NCBI GenBank assembly: GCA_905250025.1
Contig: CAJNOJ010000292.1
Location: 60,520 to 124,519 of the forward strand
Direction of reading: 5' to 3'
Length of the DNA: 64,000 nucleotides
Source of the DNA: Adineta ricciae
Taxonomy: Eukaryota > Rotifera > Eurotatoria > Adinetida > Adinetidae
The translations under genes and the position numbers were made by a program. Below are positions 32,645-43,698 of the stretch, in pieces (the stretch's first letter is position 1; every line of letters begins with the position of its first letter). Under the pieces are notes generated by a model. The model worked only from the letters and a program-made list of their open reading frames with translations, ran no database searches and was not told where the DNA came from.

Positions 32645-35236
32645 ATGGCAAATATTGCTTCTAGAAGTGACTTCACAGATGATATTCTATCATTTTGTGA
32701 TGATGATTTCTACAATTTAGTTCAACAGCAGTGTGGTGCGATTGCTTTGGAAATTATAAAAGCTCAAGATATTACATCAATTAGTTGTCTACTGGATATT
32801 AACAATATATTTGATTTTCTGCATCTTGACTCGGATGAATTAATTCCATTGAAGAAAAAAGCTGGTGTCATACTGAAAGATGGTCGCTTAATTATCAAAA
32901 CGGGACTTGAGCACAAAGTTAAGAGTTTTCTGAACAATCTTCATTGTCTAAATCAACAACGTTCAACTACCTCTTACAATTCAGATCGTTCTCTTGATAT
33001 GACTGTTCCTGAACAACTATTACACATGTTTCCGTTCATCCGAACCCTTATCAACTGTTCAAATCTGATTACAAAAAGTGAAATTAATTTTACCTTTTTC
33101 AATGCAATGTTGAATAATATGGTTAGAAACTTCATTACTGAAGAACAAGGTTATCGATATGATTCAACTGTTCGACAATTTGCAAGCTGTTTATATATCC
33201 TTGGTGGCCGTACAGCGTATGAATTTGTACGTTTGAATCTTCCGGGTTTTCTTCCAAGTGTACAAATTATTCAATCAGATATTAATTCGTTCAAAAATCA
33301 TTTATCTGAAGGACAATTTAATTATGACTATGCTCATGAGTATTTCCAATTAAATAAATCAACAATCGGTTTTTGTGCAGAAGACTGTACTGCGATCATA
33401 CCCAAAATCACATATGACACAAAATCGAATGCATTTATTGGGTTCTCATTACCTCTTGATAAAAATGGGATACCTCTTAACAGTTTCTATTCAACGTCAT
33501 CTTTCACTCGTTTTGAAGAATGGTGTTCTAATCTCTCACAAGCAAATCTGTTAAATGCTTGTCTCATTCAACCACTCTCTTCTTCAACCGAAAACATTTC
33601 TCCGTATCTTCTTGCTGCTTTTGGAACCGACAACAGATTCATATCATCAGACATCATTGCACGTTGGCTTCACATTTATGAAGAATGTAAGACAAAAGGA
33701 ATTAGAATTATTGGATATGCAGCTGATTGTGACAGTCGTTACTTACGTGCAATGAGAATATCTCTCGGATTTTTCAGTTCTTTTCGATATCATGACCGTT
33801 CTGATCTTTTTGAAATTGAGCTTCCATCTAATTGGTCTTGGTTTTTTATGCAACCGGAGCAATTATATGTGTGCATTCAAGATCCAATCCACATTTGTAC
33901 AAAACTACGTAATCGACTTTTGTCTACAACTGCAACTCTTGTTTTGGGCAACCAGTTAATTAGCACTAAACCACTTTTTTATTTAATTGATAATTTTTCT
34001 AAATTTGACCATGCGCTTGTACCATCCGATGTTAACGTTAAAGACAGGCAAAACTTTCAATCGTGTGTGAAAATATCAAGTCAAAATGTAATCAATATGC
34101 TCGAACACGTTCCGGATTCGATTGGTATTATCATTTACTTGAAGGTTAATAATAGAGAAGTTTTGCAACCGAAAAAATCAAGTGTAGTCTTTAATTTTGA
34201 TTTGTCTTTCTAGGCCATACAAAGCATTCGACTTGCTTATATTGAAAAAAGTACAAGTGTTGTCGATAGAATTTTCCATGCATGGTTCGTAGTGTTCATT
34301 TTTCGGCTTTGGTTTGTGTGGTTGAATTCTACGAAGAAACATGATCTTGACATAGCTTTTACAAAATTATCTAGATCGGATATATCTGATATGGAGAAAA
34401 AGAAAACAAAACGTAGCTATTTCGTTACGTATCAATCATATTTCTCAATGGAAATCAATGCTCATAGTTTAACATATCTTGCTGTCTTAGTGTCAGAAGG
34501 AACCCTTCCTTCTGAGGCTCTTCATACGTGGTTACAAAATTCGCAGAGTTGCGAAAGCACTTTTCGTTCAGCCAGATCGATATCCAGCATTAGTTCATCA
34601 GGAGTGAATTTTACAATTTCACAATTCTTATCTCGAATCAACAAATTCTTCATGTTAAATGACATAAAAACTCATGCACATGAAAATAAATTACGTTTCC
34701 CTAAACACCACAAACTGTCGTCAACACTGCCGTATGCTTCGAATTCATCAAACGTAATGATTATTTCAAAAATTGATATTGAAAATATTGTTATTAATGC
34801 CTTTCAAAGTGCAATTGAACTTTTTAAACCAATCAATATTGAAGAAATTTCCTCAAGTGAAACGTCAATATCGATCAATGATCTTAGCGACAAGGTTTCA
34901 CGTCATTTAGATGACTTTTGGATCACAGAAGATAGTTCTCGCGACGACAAAAATTCAGATTTTGCCACTGAGTCTGATGATGAATTGGACAATGACGATA
35001 ATACTGATGAATATATGACACTGAATAGCAGTTTTGACACCATAGATGATGTTCGTGAATGTGATACGGGCTTTAGGTTGGTTGATAATGTGAAAGAAGA
35101 ATTTTCTCAAAACTACTTTCATATTAATGTTAATGGAAACAAAAAGTATCTTCACAAACAGACCGCATGTTGGTATCTGCAAAATGATAGATGTTCTTTA
35201 TCGTCAGATCGATTAACCCGCGTTCAAGGTGTATGA
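32645..35236 (+). CDS. DDE-like transposase candidate, 2 exons
   Basis: Exons 32645-34144 and 34214-35236 give 840 residues; the 69-bp intron is phase 0. Residues about 15-110 repeat the helical domain of the neighbouring zinc-finger gene (IIKAQDITSISCLLDINNIFDFLHLDSDELIPLKKK; positions 32750-32860). Three acidic candidates fit an RNase-H-like catalytic triad: Asp247 in CAEDCTAIIPKITYD, Asp361/Asp363 in GYAADCDSRYLRAMR, and Glu614 in NSQSCESTFRSAR. After that there is an acidic, low-complexity stretch (DDELDNDDNTDEY) and a conserved-looking end (KYLHKQTACWYL...LSSDRLTRV). The layout recalls P-element/THAP9 transposases, where the Glu lies in a QDxxE helix, but the match is weak. It is intact and probably autonomous. 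Confidence 0.65.
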
Positions 35237-35433
35237 AAAATTCTAGCTGTATTAGGACTCTTTGTTTTCTTTCTTTGTAGAGTTTTTTCAATAAAATTCA
35301 TGAATTAATAGCGTAGGCTCAAGCAAAATGTCAACATTAGTTATAACAGAACATTTCTCTCTGTTATAAAGAGAACTACTGAGAGTTCAAGTGATTCCTG
35401 GATCAATATGCGATGAATCAGAATTAGCTGAAG

Positions 35434-35643
35434 TCACAGAAATCACCCGAAATCACAAGAAATCAGTGAAATCACTCGAAATCATCAGAAATCAGTGAAA
35501 TCACTCGAAATCAGTGAAATCACTCGAAATCAGTGAAATCACTCGAAATCAGTGAAATCACTCGAAATCAGTGAAATCACTCGAAATCAGTGAAATCACT
35601 TGAAATCATCTGAAATCAAAAAAAAATTTGAAATCCAGAAATC
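35434..35643 (+). repeat. right subterminal GAAATCA array
   Basis: About 20 GAAATCA motifs, mainly as a 19-bp unit GAAATCAGTGAAATCACTC repeated several times in tandem. They have the same plus-strand orientation as those at the left end, so the arrays are direct, not inverted, relative to each other. Confidence 0.85.
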
Positions 35644-35644
35644 A

Positions 35645-35666
35645 GAAATCAGTTTATTCCCCCTTG
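35645..35666 (-). repeat. right terminal inverted repeat, 22 bp
   Basis: Exact reverse complement of 30375-30396 and followed directly by GGATATCT at 35667-35674, the second copy of the target duplication. Confidence 0.95.
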
Positions 35667-35674
35667 GGATATCT

Positions 35675-37249
35675 TTGTGCAGGATTCAAAATTTTCTTGA
35701 GCTGATTCGTTTCAGTGTTGGTTCCAATCGAACTAATACTAGTTCTAAATACAACTTGATGCGCTCTATCGGTTCTAAAAACAAAATTTTGGAAAAAGTC
35801 TCTCCCTGATCCTCGAAAACTCAAAAAACGTCAAGATTTTAGAAAAACTCGGACGGATTCGTCCAACAATCACCTACCTCGATTTCAACACTGGTTCAAG
35901 ATCAAACTCGATGAGCTCTATCGGTTCCAATCATAAAAATATTCACACACACCCTCAAGATATCTTCCCATTCATAAGCTCAGGTTGAAAGGAGAAGTCT
36001 CGAGAATCGTTTAAAAAAGGCATTCCTTCTTGTCTAATAGTCGTGTGTCTGATCTCGAAACGAAACTATATAGATTATTGCTGAAAGGACATTTTACAAG
36101 AGGTCCTTTTTAGTGAAAGACATCAAAGTCGAGGACATCTATCGTCAACAAATGCTGTACGAAGATCAAATTTCGGGAACATTTTGCACCAGGACGAAAG
36201 CACCAGGACATTTGTATACATATTCCTCATTTCTCTGAGATCAAACTAAAAAATAAATCGTAACCAAATTATCATCAGGCAAAACAAACGTTCCATAGAC
36301 ACCACGAGATGTACAAAGAATTTCAGCCCAAAAATCTCTTTCATTCTAGGTATGCACCAAATCCAACTCCAATCGAATTCAAATCCTATTCTAGAGTTGG
36401 ATTTGAATCATTAAGTTAGGGTTGGATGTGGGTTTGACAAGATTTGAAATTGGATTTGATCAGATTTGACTGAAATCGCTCGCAACGCTGATTAGATTTA
36501 AATTCAAGCTTTCTTGAATTTCATTTTAACGCGAATTAATAACAAATTAGAGTGAATGTGACCTGACACATTTTGCAGAGGTCTCTGACTTTCTTCATGA
36601 AAAGATTCGAATACGTTCAAATGTTGGTTAGAATTTTATTGTTTTTTTTCCAGAGTTGTGTCACCGATTCTGTGTCGTGTGAAAATAATGAAGATTTGGT
36701 TGGATTTGACAGTGAAATCCGATCAAACACAAATCTTGTCAAATCCATTTCAAATTCAAATCCACTCAGCTCCGATCCAATCTAGGAATTGGAACTGATT
36801 GGAATTGGATTTGCTGCGTATCTGTTTCATTCATTTACAAAACATTTTAAATCTTTTGCGGATTTCCTTCCTACCTCAGCATTTACCATTAAAAAAGTCA
36901 AAACCATATGGTCGTACCAATTCTCTTACAACATGTTCAATAAATCTATCGAGCGAATTTAATAGCAGCTTTTGCAAATAAAACATCTCCAAAGTTCATT
37001 AAAAATATTTTTATGTATTTTGTTCTGATGTACAGCTCTACTCTAATCGATGCTTTTTGTAACGGTCAAAATCCTAGCTTGATACTCCTCGCTGTCGCTG
37101 AGTTATTTAACAAACAACCAACTTCACTCTGTTTCGAAATGAATAATGCACACAAACATATCTATTTAGTTTGACTGCCAATATGTACATAATCTACAAC
37201 GCTTCTTTTTATATAGCATAATAACATAAAAACATCTCAGTATTCGTTA
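35675..37249. other. intergenic containing a MITE
   Basis: Apart from the element at 36353-36818 nothing is supported. Short frames around 35600-35810 and 36573-36981 are not convincing. Confidence 0.4.
36353..36818. mobile_element. MITE candidate with TA target duplication
   Basis: The ends are imperfect inverted repeats: left GCACCAAATCCAACTCCAATC (first base excluded), right GATTGGAATTGGATTTGCTGC, with three or four mismatches in 22 bp. Both are flanked by TA (36351-36352 and 36819-36820). The interior contains many further TTGGATTTGA/TCAAATCCAA units in both orientations and no coding capacity. This fits a Tc1/mariner-mobilised MITE. Confidence 0.6.
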
Positions 37250-38509
37250 TTACTGTGGTGAAACTCTCATTCGTTGTCTGATAATATAATACACAAATGC
37301 GACAATTCGAGGAATCATCACTTGTAGACCAGATACTAAACCTCCAACTAGACCAAGCAATGTTGTGACAATATATAGCACATCATTCCGACTCGTTATC
37401 GTATATCGACATTCTGTTGGTTGACATGCATCGTAATACTTCTCAAACACCAATGATCGATTCCACTTTTCGACCATCAGCCCATCTACCATCGCTTTGA
37501 CTGTACTCTTTACCAAGAATCGACTTGGTAAGGATACATTGAGAATCGATACATTTAATGTCCAACTCACATTCAATGCAATAATCAGTTGGTCAAAACA
37601 TGACTGATTGTAGAAACATTCCAATGTTGAATCTAACAAGGATTCCACTATATAACAACCTTGATAGATACCTGGTACGGTGAATAGTATGCCAGTGACC
37701 AGACGATTGTAGATTGATAATGCTGTTCTACAGTCGTAGCCTGAGTCACAAGAACAGTTCTCATACTCCTTTCCAACAGTTCTTACCCAGTCATTATAGT
37801 CTTTTACAAGGAAATATCCATTAGTGAATCGTGTGGATAGAAATGAATTGCCATACGCTATCTCACGAACGATTCGCATTGAAAGTAAGAAACTGTTCGT
37901 TGTCGATAGTATGTACTGATCGATGGATGAGTCCATTTGTACTTCAAAGAGATGTCGTGGTGTCAGAGTCATAGCAACATATTGGGTGGAATAGAACTCG
38001 ATTAGACTATCTGAGATAGTTCGATTTGCCAATTCACATAGCGCCGACAAGAACTGGAAATGTGATATACTTATGATGCGAAAATCATTCTCGTTCAAAC
38101 GTCGCGAACCCCATGCTGCATTGAGATAGTCGAGCCAATGCGATGTGACAAATGCACTATGACAGACTTGATGAAAAGTATAGGTGAGATCGATGAATAT
38201 GTGATGATCGACTGATATTTTTGTACATGGACATGTCAATGTTCGTGCATGTTCGACATATAACTGTGAATACTCATCTATCATTGGCGTGTTGACGATG
38301 ATCTCTTTTGTAATAGACACTAGTGAGTTGTAGAGAAGAAGAATAGTTAAGGAGAGTAGTAAGATAACGATGAACAATCGGGTAGATATTTTCTGATTGC
38401 GAAATTGATGTTGATCGGTAGTAGGAGGAACTGATGGGAACATGTTGTAGTTACGGAGATAGTGAACACATCGAGTTGTATAATACGCACAAGTTTCCCA
38501 GTGTGTCAT
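37250..38509 (-). CDS. intact two-transmembrane, cysteine-rich surface protein (bdelloid family)
   Basis: One exon of 419 residues. Short cytoplasmic N terminus, TM1 about residues 45-67 (RLFIVILLLSLTILLLYNSL), a long ectodomain with paired cysteines (TCPCTKISVDHHIF, YTFHQVCHSAFVTSHW, FQFLSALC, NCSCDSGYDC, GCYIVESLL, CFYNQSC) and many N-glycosylation sites. CQPTECRYTI and TM2 follow at about residues 385-410 (LYIVTTLLGLVGGLVSGLQV), with a short basic tail. Three relatives lie at 16440-19997 as pseudogene modules. The topology (two TM, big Cys-rich ectodomain, Gly-rich TM2 with LLGLVGG) is like that of DEG/ENaC channels, but the usual N-terminal HG motif is absent, so channel activity is only a hypothesis. 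Confidence 0.7.
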   Translation of the reverse strand: MTHWETCAYYTTRCVHYLRNYNMFPSVPPTTDQHQFRNQKISTRLFIVILLLSLTILLLYNSLVSITKEIIVNTPMIDEYSQLYVEHARTLTCPCTKISVDHHIFIDLTYTFHQVCHSAFVTSHWLDYLNAAWGSRRLNENDFRIISISHFQFLSALCELANRTISDSLIEFYSTQYVAMTLTPRHLFEVQMDSSIDQYILSTTNSFLLSMRIVREIAYGNSFLSTRFTNGYFLVKDYNDWVRTVGKEYENCSCDSGYDCRTALSIYNRLVTGILFTVPGIYQGCYIVESLLDSTLECFYNQSCFDQLIIALNVSWTLNVSILNVSLPSRFLVKSTVKAMVDGLMVEKWNRSLVFEKYYDACQPTECRYTITSRNDVLYIVTTLLGLVGGLVSGLQVMIPRIVAFVYYIIRQRMRVSPQ

Positions 38510-41437
38510 GATTGGTAAGTTATTTATTCACGGATGTAGTGAATAACAGAATATGAGACGAGGATCGAAAAAAGAAATATCTGAAATAGTACGATTAGTA
38601 ATGAATATTGGATAAAAATTAAGTCAGAATGAATTCAGAATAGACTATTGACGGATAGAGGAGTATCTTTTCTTGTTGTCGAAAGAAAATAAATGCGGTA
38701 TTTTTATCAATTTATGACCTTTTCATCTGGGTTCGTATACATGCATAGGGTGCGGCAGTAGCATCTCAACACTCGAACTCCGCACGGCAATCTGAACGAG
38801 AAACTTTTCTATCGATCACTATTGATCTCAATAAGAAAAATTGTTTGATTTTGCAGACAAGTGGTACCATTATCTGTTTACATGCGGTGTCAGTACCTCT
38901 CACCCAAACAACGATAGTATATTCAGCAACGTTGGATGCTTTTTTTATAGAGTACATCCTTCATTTACCTGAACATAATCATTGTGGGGACTGATGAAGT
39001 TGATTGATCACTCTATTAAGTATCGTGATTGAGTTTAAAAAGTGAGCTGGAATCGTGCTGTGCTTGAAATTTTGAGCTCATTCCACGTCGACGTATATTA
39101 TACTATCAAAGTCTGTCCATCGTAATCATGAAGCTGAAATTTCCCAAAACAGGACGAAACTACTCAGAACCCGGACGTATTATCCCCAGAATAAAACAAT
39201 TTTGTTCTGTTTCCGCAATGGTACTTATTAAAAACATAAATAACTACAGTTGTCTGAGATGACCTATAGAAAATGAACTTTAAATAATCGGCAAATTATG
39301 GGTGCATAAGTCAGCACGAAATTTCGAGTTGACGTGTCGAGCTCACTTTTTTTTGGTCTCGTGATTGTAGGCATCAACACTCTGTGTAATGATATGACGA
39401 TATCTATGTCTTGTTCGTGTGAGTTTATAGTGTCAACATAGCACGGGTTTATAGGAGCAAATAAGTCCCTCGAATCGAATGTCAAAGACATCGGCGGACC
39501 AGCACTCAAATACACGTGGTGAGATAAGAATAGTTTTTCGTAGGATAGTTACTGGAAAAATTGTTTTACGTGCCAATTTTTCGTAAAATCGTTAGTTATT
39601 CCGAATGTTTTCCTGGGACAACTCCCCCCACCTTGTACGCTGTTGGCGCGTCGGATACGCGAAGGAGACACTCAAGCTTGAATATGTCGAGTGATCAGTG
39701 GAAGTCCTATATGAAGAACAGCTTTTGAGAATTTCTGAAAGTGGGATAAGCGTTTTTTGTATGATTTCTACTGTCTGCATTGCCTTTAAACATATCGAAA
39801 GTAGGGTGGAAACTTTATGATACTCCTTCTATTACAGGCGCAGCATACCTTCCAGATAACAGCTCACATGGATATTCCTGACGATGAGATTAGTATTCAA
39901 GCAGATTCATTATCTCAATGATTCTACCAACTCAACCATCTCGAGAATTGGATGTATGGAAAATCGATCCACTATTTTAATATCTGTCCTCTATCTGTAC
40001 ATGCAAAGAAAAACGTTTGTATCTCTGGGCTTTCTGTATTAGATCCCTGTCGTTAGCGATGATGAATGTCCTCGCTATAGTTTCTCTCTCCTTTAAAGTA
40101 TAATCTTTTGCAGACATTTCCCCATTTTTTCCATTTACATTCTGCTCTTCACTTTGTTTCATGTTGTCTTCTGATAAAGAATGCTCTGTTCGATACCATT
40201 TTCCCTCTGTTTGTTAGATACAGGGATTCTTATGATGCGTTGGTGGAGTTGGCTTTCTACTTTTTCGTACATATACAATGCAATTTCTCTCAGCCACAAT
40301 AGATAGGGATTTGTATTCTCGGCGAGAGCTCACATTTGCACACAATATCATCGCCAGACTTTCTACAGTGTTCCCTTAGCATCACAGAAAGACCGAAAGA
40401 ATCGAATGAAACACAGAGATTGCGAGGTATTCATCAAGGTTATCATACACCACACTCTTCAACGAGTTTTGTGACATTCTCCAGAGTTTTCTGGAGTTGC
40501 AGACTAGCTTCCTTTCGCACTATCTGTATGTGGATGGCAAATATTTGCTCGACAATTTCTTGGCAGCTACGGCCGGATAATCTTACGAGAGAACTGTAAC
40601 GATATATCTTCTATCCTAAGAGTTTCTGCCGGCTATTGTATTCTTATGAAATTAAGAACAAAGCAGGATCAAATTCGGTCGATTTTAGCAGGCGCTGTAA
40701 AAAGTCAGTGTCAAATAAAAAACCTTGAATAGCCGCTTATCATTGATTTAACCTTTTCTTTCAGTTTTGAAGCTTCAAAAAATTTACTAATAAACGTTTA
40801 TCGCCAGAATGAACAGTTTGCGACGCAAGATTTGTTAAACATGCCTAACTGGTTGTAAAATCTGAAACCTTTAGACGTTTTAGCACGCACTTAAGCCTTG
40901 AAAACTATATGTCATAAATATAAATCTTTTTTTACGGATTTGTTGGTATTATCCTATTTGACGGTGTATAGGTGTAATACCTAGTTTCGAAGGTTTGTGG
41001 GCTTGTTAAACCGTCACAAAGTTTCAGAGTTAAGAACCAATTAGATATGTTTAAGCGCTTTTGGGATGCAAACTGTTTCTCCTGGCGAGAAAAAAGTGTT
41101 TGGATCAATTATAAGTGGCTGTTCAAGACATTTTCTTCGACAGTCATTTTTTACAGTGTAGTTTGGTAGCCAGTAATATATATTCTCGCTGAATGTTTGA
41201 CGACGATGTTAAGGAGCGATAATAAACTTTCAAAAACAGACTTATGAATTTCTAAATTAACGCACAAGCGGTTCAGATAGATATAAGAAACGTGACTTTT
41301 AGATCGAAGTTTCTCTACACAGACTTGAACAGGATTATCACCGAAACGAAAGCGTTTTTACCGGAACTGTAAGCAATAGATTTCTATTATTGCAAATGGT
41401 ATATGAAATGTTGTTGTTAGGGCTTTGCCAGACATCA
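38510..41437. other. gene-poor region with coding scraps
   Basis: No intact gene. Around 40336-40600 the plus strand has a broken protein-like string (LFNEFCDILQSFLELQTSF, then LSHYLYVDGKYLLDNFLAAT), probably an old transposon or gene relic. The sequence at 39600-39780 and elsewhere shows nothing definite. Confidence 0.35.
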
Positions 41438-41566
41438 TATTAGGTTGGCCAGAAAGTTTTTGCGATTTTTCTTAAGTTTTCCTAGAATAGTCAAGCAAGT
41501 TCTAGAAGTTTCCATATTAAGAGTATATAAAGAGGGTACGAATTTTTTTCGAATTAGAACAAAACC

Positions 41567-42956
41567 ATGGATATGGGCGTTGATCAAGAATTAGAATGTA
41601 AGATATGTCGTAGAGAGCTCCGAGTGCTTTTGCGTCATGAATTCCGTCTGGGTCACAAAGCAACGGATACAGCTAGCAACATATGCAGCACGATGGGCAA
41701 GGATGTACTCTCCATTCGTACAGCGCAACATTGGTTCAGGAATGACAATTTAGAATTCGGCGATTTACCTCGGTCCGTAAGACCAATAGAGGTGGATATG
41801 AATGCTTTGAAGCAGCTCATCGAAGAAGATCCAAGACTGACTACAAGGTGTTTAATAGGCCTAGGACAGTTCAAAGTTCCAAATCCATAAGAACTGAGCA
41901 AAAGAACTCCTTACTCAGTTCTTCTGAAAGGAACTGATCTGTGTCTACCAGTTCTTTCATAGGAACTGATCTGCAGCCAACAGTTCTTTGACAGGAACTG
42001 AACTGTTTCTGACAGTTCTTTGATAGAAACTGAACTTTTCGTAACAGTTCTTTTAATAGAACTGTATTCTGAAAACCAGTTTTTTCGAACTGTGAAATTG
42101 TTTTAAACATCCCAGTTCCTTGAAAAGAACTGTCAGAAACAGTTCAGTTCCTGTCAAAGAACTGGCAGGTGCAGATCAGTTCCTATCAAAGAACTAGTAG
42201 GTGCAGATCAGTTCCATTCAAAAGAACTATTACATAGTTCCCATGATCGGAACTAATATGGAACTGTCCTAGGCCTAGTGTTTAACCAGAGCGACTTGTT
42301 TGCGTTCGTGCTGCAGTGGAAACATACCTGAAAGAATTAGGTAAAACGTGAAAATACGGTGTTTAGATTCCACATGAGTTGTCACCGCGTCAGCTTCAAC
42401 TCAGGGTTGACGCTTGTATAGAGTTAATGACATCTCATCGCAACTACCAATAGCTTCACAAGCAGGCGTAGCAACGTCTAAGAGCGAACTTCACCCAATG
42501 AAGGTTATGCTGAGCGTTTGGTGGAGTATCAAAGGAATTATTCATTCGGAAATTCTTCCTGCTGGCTGCACTGTCACCGCTGATCTCTACTGTCAGCAAT
42601 TAGATTGAGTTGCTCAAGAACTCAAGGGAAAGCAGAATCGAATTTACTATTTGCATGGCAATGTCAGACCACATGCTGCAAAGATGACCTACGTAAAACT
42701 ACTGAAGCTTGGATGGATTACCATTCCTGATCCACCTTACTCTCCTGACTTGGCTCCAATAGACTGCCATTTGTTTGGTTCTATTCCTAATTAGTTGGGC
42801 GAGAAAAAATTCGGTGACGAGAACACCCTTAGAGCGGAACTGGTTAACATCGTCGCTCAAAAGTTTTAAGACTTTTACGAACATGGAATCCTTTCTTTAC
42901 TAACACGTTGGCAACAAGTCATAGACAGTGATGGAGGTTACATTGTTGGAAGCTAA
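41567..42956 (+). pseudogene. mariner transposase remnant
   Basis: N-terminal part 41567-41847: a helix-turn-helix region (VLLRHEFRLGHKATDTASNIC, then AQHWFRNDNLEFGDLPRSVRP and LKQLIEEDPRLTTR), clearly mariner/SETMAR-like. After the nested insertion, YLKELGKT and IPHELSPRQLQLRVDAC continue from 42330 with several stops. The first catalytic Asp region is deleted around 42440. The second motif reads YLHGNVRPHAAK where a catalytic Asp (HDN) is expected. The end (LAPIDCHLFGSI...WQQVIDSDGGYIVGS) is typical. It cannot be active. Confidence 0.85.
41856..42277. mobile_element. foldback MITE inserted in mariner, hAT-like 8-bp duplication
   Basis: Termini are perfect 17-bp inverted repeats (TAGGCCTAGGACAGTTC) flanked by an exact 8-bp duplication GTGTTTAA (41848-41855 and 42278-42285). 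The interior is a series of AGTTCTTTGAYAGGAACTGA-type units, each a short palindrome (AGTTCC...GGAACT), and the two halves are roughly reverse complements of each other. Nothing is encoded. The 8-bp duplication suggests mobilisation by a hAT-type (or similar) transposase. Confidence 0.85.
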
Positions 42957-43400
42957 TTGTATTTTTTGGAGTTAAAAAATAAAAATAAAATTTTCAAAAA
43001 AACGCAAAAACTTTCTAGCCAACCCAATATTAAATCTGTTTTCTAAAATGTTTAGCGGGAGTTATCATCGATTTACCTTCTGATGGAAAAACTAAGAGAA
43101 CTGATAAATAACTGATCAGTAGAGTTCCTCTAAAATCTTCAAAGAATATGATAAAATAGATTTCTTATATATGGTTGTGCAGGACTTTGGACGGGCTACG
43201 CCGTTTCATACTCCACACTTTAAATCATCTAGTAGTAAGAAAAATGCAGAAGACAATTCCTAATTAGTTTTACTTTTTTTGTATTACAAGGGATAATTAT
43301 AGATTTAGTGTGATCAATAGTGCTCATCTTAGGCAGAGCATCCGTTCGTCAAAATTTGCCAGAAATTGTCCCTTCGATAGCGATGCAAAATGCATTTTTT

Positions 43401-43698
43401 CAAGATTTTCAGTATCAGCGATTGCGTCTTCTTTAAAATAAATACGATATTCGAAATCAGCATAAAAACCTGTATCAGACAGTTCATCTTTCAATCGCAT
43501 ATTTTTTCGACCGAAATTCGACCGTTGGGAAACCACAGCGAGGCATTTTAAAGAAAGTGGCTGAGAGAGGAATACAAGTTGAATTTCGATCGAAAAAATA
43601 TGCGATTGAAAGATGAACTGTCTGATACAGTTTTTGTGCTGATTACGAATATCGTATTTATTTTAAATAGGACGCAATCACTGATACTGAAAATCTTG
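43401..43698. repeat. long inverted repeat (about 120-bp arms)
   Basis: Bases 43401-43522 and 43578-43698 are near-perfect reverse complements (CAAGATTTTCAGTATCAG at the outer left, CTGATACTGAAAATCTTG at the outer right), with a 55-bp loop. A transcript would form a long hairpin. No target duplication was found at the ends, so it may be part of a larger decayed element. Confidence 0.75.

Larger units (their letters stand above)
30375..35666. mobile_element. complete 5.3-kb DNA transposon, unclassified DDE type
   Basis: The element is bounded by perfect 22-bp inverted repeats (30375-30396 and 35645-35666, starting CAAGGGGGAATAAACTGATT) and flanked by a perfect 8-bp duplication GGATATCT (30367-30374 and 35667-35674). 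Inside each end lies an array of GAAATCA motifs. It encodes two spliced genes on the plus strand: a zinc-finger protein (30978-32305) and a transposase candidate (32645-35236). Both keep open frames and good splice sites, and the repeats are identical, so the insertion looks young. An 8-bp duplication is typical of hAT, P and Mutator-like groups, but the protein does not show the standard hAT dimerisation motif. Confidence 0.85.
41440..43027 (+). mobile_element. inactive mariner-family transposon with nested insertion
   Basis: The ends are inverted repeats, left TTAGGTTGGCCAGAAAGTTT and right (reverse complement) TTGGGTTGGCTAGAAAGTTT, continuing TTGCG, flanked by TA (41438-41439 and 43028-43029). 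The body encodes a decayed mariner transposase. A 422-bp foldback MITE is inserted at 41856-42277. Confidence 0.9.
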
